Positions 60,078 to 64,000 of a stretch of 64,000 nucleotides of DNA are shown here, piece by piece. The stretch is from NCBI RefSeq assembly GCF_019457945.1, contig NZ_JAHZSU010000002.1, forward strand, positions 434,001-498,000. The letters run 5' to 3'. The DNA comes from Ornithinimicrobium laminariae. Lineage in GTDB: Bacteria > Actinomycetota > Actinomycetes > Actinomycetales > Dermatophilaceae. The position numbers were made by a program, and so were the translations under genes. Every line of letters starts with the position of its first letter. The first letter of the stretch is position 1. The notes under the pieces were generated by a model that was not told the origin of the DNA, made no database searches, and saw nothing but the letters and a program-made list of their open reading frames with translations.

Positions 60078-61544
60078 CGCGTTGACGGCCTGACCCATCT
60101 CGTCCCACTCGATCGTCTCGGTGTCACGCTCGAGCGTGGCTTCTGGCCCCTTGCCCGCCAACACCACGGTGTCCTCGGGCTTGGCGCTGGCCACTGCATA
60201 CCGGATTGCTTCGACGCGGTTGCCGATAGAGGTGAAGTTGTCGCGTCCGGCCTCGCGCGCTCCGCGCTCCATCTCTTCGAGAATGTCGACGAGGGGCGTG
60301 TCCCGGTGATCTTCTTCGGTGAAGACGGCGTGATCGGCCTTGCGGGTGGCCGCCTCACCGAGTGGGGCCCGCTTGCTCGGGTCGCGCGGTCCACCGGCGG
60401 AGCCCAGCACCACCCACAGGTCGCCTTCGGTGGTGACGCGCACTGTGTCGAGCGCCTTCTCCAAGCTCGGCGGGGTATGCGCGAAGTCAACAATCACCCG
60501 CGGCTGCCCCGAGGTGCGATAGACCATTTCCATCCGACCAGCGACGCCGGGGAAGGTTGCTAAACCGGCAATCGAGTCGGCTAGTTTGAGGCCCACCTGG
60601 TCGGCAGCGGCCAGTGCAGCGAGCGCGTTGGCCACGTTAAACCGACCGATCATCGGCAACACTGCTTGAGCCTCGCCAGCCGGTGAGGTGACCGTGAAGC
60701 GCAGGTCGTTAGGGCCTTCGACGATGTCGCTAGCCTGCCAGTCTGCGTCGCGCCCCTCAACGCTGTAGGTCACATAGTTGTCGCTCAACTCGACCAGGCG
60801 GTCAATCCACTCGTCGTCGGCATTCAGGACGGCCTTGTCAGCGCGTTGGACCAGCGCAGCCTTGGCGCTGAAGTAGCCCTCCATCGTCTTGTGGAAGTCG
60901 AGGTGTTCGCTAGTCAGGTTGGTCCAGACGGCGATGTCGTACTCGACCGCACGGACCCGGTCCATCGACAGCGCGTGGCTGGAGGTCTCGACGACCGCGG
61001 CCTGGGCCCGCACATCAGCCATTTCGGCCAGGATGGCTTGCACTTGTGGCGCTTCGGGGGTGGTGAAGTGCTGCGGAGGCTGACGCAGAATGCCGTCGGG
61101 CAACTCGTAACCAACCGTGCTCAGCAGGCCGGTCGCCAATCCCCCGGCGCGCAAGACGTGGCGGGCAATCGCTGACGTCGTGGTCTTGCCATCGGTGCCG
61201 GTAATCCCGACAATCTGCATGGCCCGACTGGGATAGCCCATCACCGCGGCTGCAGCGTCGGCGAGCGCTTCGCGGGCAACCGGCACCTGCACATACGGAA
61301 CCGGGCAGGGCAGGTCTGCGGGCAACCCCTCACCAATGACGGCGACCGCACCGCTCTCGACGGCCTTTTCGATAAAGGTGTGCCCGTCGAATCTGGCCCC
61401 CTTGATGGCGACAAAGGCCTCGCCGGGCTTCACCCAGTCAGCCTGATGCGTGACTCCGGTGACTTCGACACCGCTGGGGGTGTCGGGATGCGCCGTGATG
61501 GTGGTGGCGCCGGGCAGTGCCGCAATCAGGTCAGCCAGGTTCAT
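60060..61544 (-). CDS. MurE-like Mur ligase family protein
   Basis: About 494 residues from ATG 61544 (MNLADLIAALPGATT). Domain 1 has GEAFVAIKGARFDGHTFIEKA. The ATP loop is GITGTDGKTTTSAIARH, and ETSSHALSMDRV and LTSEHLDFHKTMEGYFSAK are MurE-type. The amino-acid recognition motif DNPR is replaced by EDHR (TEEDHRDTP) and GKGHE by GKGPE. It ligates an amino acid to a UDP-MurNAc-type or other acceptor with ATP. The altered motif and location outside a dcw cluster suggest a paralogue, not the essential MurE. Function open. Confidence 0.85.
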   Translation of the reverse strand: MNLADLIAALPGATTITAHPDTPSGVEVTGVTHQADWVKPGEAFVAIKGARFDGHTFIEKAVESGAVAVIGEGLPADLPCPVPYVQVPVAREALADAAAAVMGYPSRAMQIVGITGTDGKTTTSAIARHVLRAGGLATGLLSTVGYELPDGILRQPPQHFTTPEAPQVQAILAEMADVRAQAAVVETSSHALSMDRVRAVEYDIAVWTNLTSEHLDFHKTMEGYFSAKAALVQRADKAVLNADDEWIDRLVELSDNYVTYSVEGRDADWQASDIVEGPNDLRFTVTSPAGEAQAVLPMIGRFNVANALAALAAADQVGLKLADSIAGLATFPGVAGRMEMVYRTSGQPRVIVDFAHTPPSLEKALDTVRVTTEGDLWVVLGSAGGPRDPSKRAPLGEAATRKADHAVFTEEDHRDTPLVDILEEMERGAREAGRDNFTSIGNRVEAIRYAVASAKPEDTVVLAGKGPEATLERDTETIEWDEMGQAVNALAERG

Positions 61545-62067
61545 GGTCACTAACTCTAGGCTCAAGCGGGACATCGGCCACGCCATCGTGATTGATCGCC
61601 GCCTCAATGTCGGCCAAAACCTTGACCACCAGGGCGAGTTCTTCGGGTGAATAGGCCTCGGCAGCCTGGCGGATCTGCTCGGCCATCGGCGCGAACATGG
61701 CACGACCCGTGACACTCGCGGTGGGGGTCACCCGCAGATGGGTGCGCCGCCGATCCTTTGGGTCAGGGTGGCGCTCGAGGTGGCCGACCTTGACGAGTCG
61801 ATCCACCAAAGCGGTCATCGCTGCTGCGGACATCGAGAGTGAGCGCGCCAACTCGCTCGGAGTCATCGACTCGCCTCGCCCTTCCGCCAGTGAAATGACG
61901 TTCAGGGCAGCAAGATCAGTGCGGTGCACCTGCATGTGGTGGCCCACCGCTTCGGTGTAATCCTGCGACCGCAGCGACAACCTGCGGATGGCGTGCGCGA
62001 CGTCAGAGCCGGTGACCCGTCCAGTTGGGCCCTCGGCTCCGAATACCCCGTGAGGTTGAGAAGTCAA
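61531..62067 (-). CDS. MarR family transcriptional regulator
   Basis: A 178-residue protein with the winged helix of MarR: MTPSELARSLSMSAAAMTALVDRLVKVGHLERH read in parts, and wing DPKDRRRTHLRVTPTA. Start taken as TTG 62067, because no ATG or GTG fits with similar context; the first 20 residues are therefore uncertain. It overlaps the MurE-like gene start by 14 bases and diverges from the FAD protein gene, which it probably controls. Ligand unknown. Confidence 0.87.
   Translation of the reverse strand: MTSQPHGVFGAEGPTGRVTGSDVAHAIRRLSLRSQDYTEAVGHHMQVHRTDLAALNVISLAEGRGESMTPSELARSLSMSAAAMTALVDRLVKVGHLERHPDPKDRRRTHLRVTPTASVTGRAMFAPMAEQIRQAAEAYSPEELALVVKVLADIEAAINHDGVADVPLEPRVSDHEPG
62056..62067. 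promoter_or_regulatory. Short inverted repeat TTGA-N4-TCAA at the MarR start
   Basis: TTGAGAAGTCAA lies at the start of the marR-like gene, in the divergent region with the FAD protein. It could be half of a MarR operator. Short, so tentative. Confidence 0.25.
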
Positions 62068-62134
62068 CTGCCTAGTAGCCTTTAGATTGTCGAAGGTTTG
62101 TTATCCCCCACCGTACGACCGATATGGAGTTCCC

Positions 62135-63433
62135 GTGACCCAGCAGGCCAGCGTTGCCGTAATTGGTTCTGGCATTTCCGGCCTGACCGCAGCTTACGAA
62201 CTTCGAGAAACTCACCGCGTGACGGTATATGAGGTAGAGCCCCGTTTGGGCGGGCACACCCACACGCATGACGTTGCGGACCCAGACGGGCGTAATTACC
62301 CAGTCGATTCCGGTTTCATCGTGCACAACGATCGAACATACCCCCTTCTGCGCCAACTTTTTAGAGAATTGAGCATCGAGGTTTTCCCCACCGAGATGAG
62401 CATGAGCATCTCGTGTCAGGGCTGCGGGCTGGAATTCGCTGGTGGACGTGGGCTCAAGGGCATCCTTGCCAACCCCAAGCAACTCGCTGACAAGCGCTTC
62501 CGCTCATTGCTGCTCTCAGTGCGCCGCTTTAACGCGGCCGCGAAAGAGTTTCTCGCCGCCGGCGACAGCGACGATCTCACTCCACTCGGTGATTGGTTGG
62601 CAGCGTCTGGTTTCGATGACTACTTCACCCAGCACTACGCAGTGCCGGTTGTTTCGTGCGTCTGGAGCTCAGGCAACGAGTTGGCGTTGCGCTATCCTGC
62701 GCGCTACCTGTTCCAGTTCCTCGACCACCACGGCCTGCTGAGCCTGACCGACAGCCCGCAGTGGTTCACCGTGGTTGGCGGCTCCAAAACGTATGTCGAG
62801 GCCATCGCCCAACGACTCACCGACATCCGCACCGGCGACCCCGTCGTGCGGGTGACCCGCGACATGGGCCCGAACGCAGACCAGGTCTTAATCGTCACCG
62901 AGTCTGGCACCGAGCAACTCGTTGACCAGGTGGTGATCGCGACCCACGCCGATGAGGCCCTGGCCATGCTTGATGACCCCAGCACCGATGAAGTCGACGT
63001 GCTGGGCGCCTTTGGCTACTCGCCAAACCACACGCTGCTGCATACCGACGAAACGCTGTTGCCGAAGGCCGCCCAAGCCCGAGCGTCATGGAACTACGCC
63101 ATGACCGGCTGCATTGACGTTGCCGATGGGGCCCGCGTGACCTATTGGATGAACCGCCTTCAAGGGCACGCCTCCTGGCAGCAATATCTCGTCACCCTGA
63201 ACGCGAGCGACCAGATTGACCCGTCCACGGTCATCGCCGAAATGGACTACATGCACCCTGAGTACACGCCGGAGTCAGTGGCCGCCCAACGTCGCCTGGA
63301 CTCACTTAACACGACCAGCACGTCGTATGCCGGCGCCTACCACGGGTGGGGATTCCACGAAGATGGTTGCCGGTCCGGTCACGCAGCAGCGCTGTGGACC
63401 AAATCGCGCACTCGCCTGGAGGCGCGTGCATGA
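62135..63433 (+). CDS. FAD-dependent amine-oxidase-like oxidoreductase
   Basis: About 432 residues from GTG 62135 (GGAG 5 bases upstream). The dinucleotide motif VIGSGISGLTAAYEL is at the N-terminus, followed by VEPRLGGHTHTHDV, as in amine oxidase/protoporphyrinogen oxidase-type flavoproteins. Later parts include VDSGFIVHNDRTYPLLRQLF, and the C-terminal YAGAYHGWGFHEDGCRSG flavin-contact region. It overlaps the DUF1365 gene (ATGA). In many bacteria this pair is joined by a CFA-type methyltransferase and acts on membrane fatty acids. Confidence 0.9.
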   Translation: MTQQASVAVIGSGISGLTAAYELRETHRVTVYEVEPRLGGHTHTHDVADPDGRNYPVDSGFIVHNDRTYPLLRQLFRELSIEVFPTEMSMSISCQGCGLEFAGGRGLKGILANPKQLADKRFRSLLLSVRRFNAAAKEFLAAGDSDDLTPLGDWLAASGFDDYFTQHYAVPVVSCVWSSGNELALRYPARYLFQFLDHHGLLSLTDSPQWFTVVGGSKTYVEAIAQRLTDIRTGDPVVRVTRDMGPNADQVLIVTESGTEQLVDQVVIATHADEALAMLDDPSTDEVDVLGAFGYSPNHTLLHTDETLLPKAAQARASWNYAMTGCIDVADGARVTYWMNRLQGHASWQQYLVTLNASDQIDPSTVIAEMDYMHPEYTPESVAAQRRLDSLNTTSTSYAGAYHGWGFHEDGCRSGHAAALWTKSRTRLEARA

Positions 63434-64000
63434 TGACGGTCGACCTCCCTGCCCTCCCAGCCCTCGTGTCCGGCACGGTGGCTCATCAGCGGCGCGGACC
63501 GATCGACCACGGCCTGAAGCATGAGGTCTACCAGTGGCTAGTTGATCTCGACGACCTGCCCGAGTTTGGTGGCCCGTTGTCGAGCGTGTCCCGGTTTTCA
63601 GCCGAAGACCACCTGGGCGATCCCAGCAAGAGCATCAAATCGAACGTCATTGAGTTTGCCCGACTGAACGGCCTCAACTTGCCGCGAGATGTGCAGATCG
63701 TGATGCTCGCGAATGCGCGAGTGCTGGGCTACGTGTTTGACCCACTGAGCGTGCACTGGTGTTTGGACCGGGCATCTGGCGCAACCTTGGGCGTGATCGC
63801 CGAGGTGCACAACACCTATGGCGAGCGGCACGCATACCTGTTGCAGCCCAACGAGCACGGCAGTGCGGTTACACATAAACAGTTCTTTGTGTCACCATTC
63901 TACGATGTTACTGGTCGATACCGACTGACCTTTCGGCTATCGCCGGACCGAGTAGCGGTCGCGGTCACCCTGCATCGTGGCGGAGTCGTGCAGGAAAAAC
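63430..64000 (+). CDS. DUF1365 family protein (partial, C-terminus outside window)
   Basis: Reads from ATG 63430 to the window edge, about 190 residues of a family near 240-270. Seen: RFSAEDHLGDPSKSIKSNV, ANARVLGYVFDPLSVHWCLD and VIAEVHNTYGERHAYLL, the DUF1365 core. It is translationally coupled to the FAD protein. Function unknown; conserved association with FAD-dependent and CFA-type enzymes suggests lipid modification. Confidence 0.9.
   Translation, partial: MMTVDLPALPALVSGTVAHQRRGPIDHGLKHEVYQWLVDLDDLPEFGGPLSSVSRFSAEDHLGDPSKSIKSNVIEFARLNGLNLPRDVQIVMLANARVLGYVFDPLSVHWCLDRASGATLGVIAEVHNTYGERHAYLLQPNEHGSAVTHKQFFVSPFYDVTGRYRLTFRLSPDRVAVAVTLHRGGVVQEK

Overview
The window looks like chromosomal DNA of a high-GC actinobacterium, probably of the Micrococcales type. 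Pointers are a FadE5-like acyl-CoA dehydrogenase, a mycothiol-dependent maleylpyruvate-isomerase-family protein, CsoR copper regulation, DUF6458 and DUF5926 proteins, a 13E12-type HNH/DUF222 gene and many genes whose start codon sits 6-7 bases after a TANNNT -10 box (leaderless arrangement). No rRNA, tRNA, CRISPR array, prophage or insertion sequence was recognised. Coding density is very high; the only gene-free stretch above 300 bases is about 21977-22440.

Layout. 1-11122 (minus): one long run with an oligopeptide-type ABC transporter (binding lipoprotein, two permeases, two ATPases), a Nudix hydrolase, an M20 deacetylase/peptidase, a NylC/DmpA-like P1 Ntn-hydrolase, PurU, an SDR dehydrogenase and a class III aminotransferase cut by the window edge. 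11210-12909 (plus): GNAT and glycerate kinase. 12902-16627: an ABC-2 exporter diverging from a NarL-type two-component system, followed by FadE5-like acyl-CoA dehydrogenase. 18543-21976 (minus): two DUF6458 proteins, a nitrilase-family amidase and a CopD-CtaG membrane fusion. 22441-25254: maleylpyruvate-isomerase-family protein and a divergent ribokinase/nucleoside hydrolase pair for ribonucleoside salvage. 25346-30542 (minus): an aromatic/branched-chain aminotransferase plus branched-chain 2-oxoacid dehydrogenase operon. 30604-32661: small membrane protein and a KefB-type antiporter with its TrkA-C regulator. 32822-33838: a decayed ABC ATPase/permease pair. 33844-38370: GNAT-Nudix fusion, galE, FUSC-like membrane protein, purB.

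38371-46266 (plus): a pyrimidine-rich repeat tract, an HNH/DUF222 gene behind a LexA-like box, a PQQ-propeller-like lipoprotein, a barstar-like inhibitor overlapping an exported barnase/RNase Sa-type ribonuclease, then csoR-copZ-copA for copper efflux with a good operator and a terminator. 46327-54130 (minus): VOC protein, TrmH-type methyltransferase, HAD phosphatase, a second ABC-2 exporter/two-component module and serS. 54171-58079: lipid kinase, a phosphatase-like multi-spanning membrane protein and a GT2 glycosyltransferase. 58100-61544: DUF5926, a 3-hydroxyisobutyryl-CoA-hydrolase-like protein and a MurE-like ligase with altered motifs. 61531-64000: MarR regulator divergent from an FAD amine-oxidase-like protein and DUF1365, which runs off the window.

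Most genes are ordinary housekeeping and catabolic ones. The most interesting items are the overlapping inhibitor/RNase pair, the NylC-like hydrolase within a peptide uptake run, the likely SOS-controlled HNH/DUF222 gene, the MurE-like paralogue, the phased repeats before galE and the repeated leaderless promoter pattern. All homology statements come from reading the translated sequences, without a database search.
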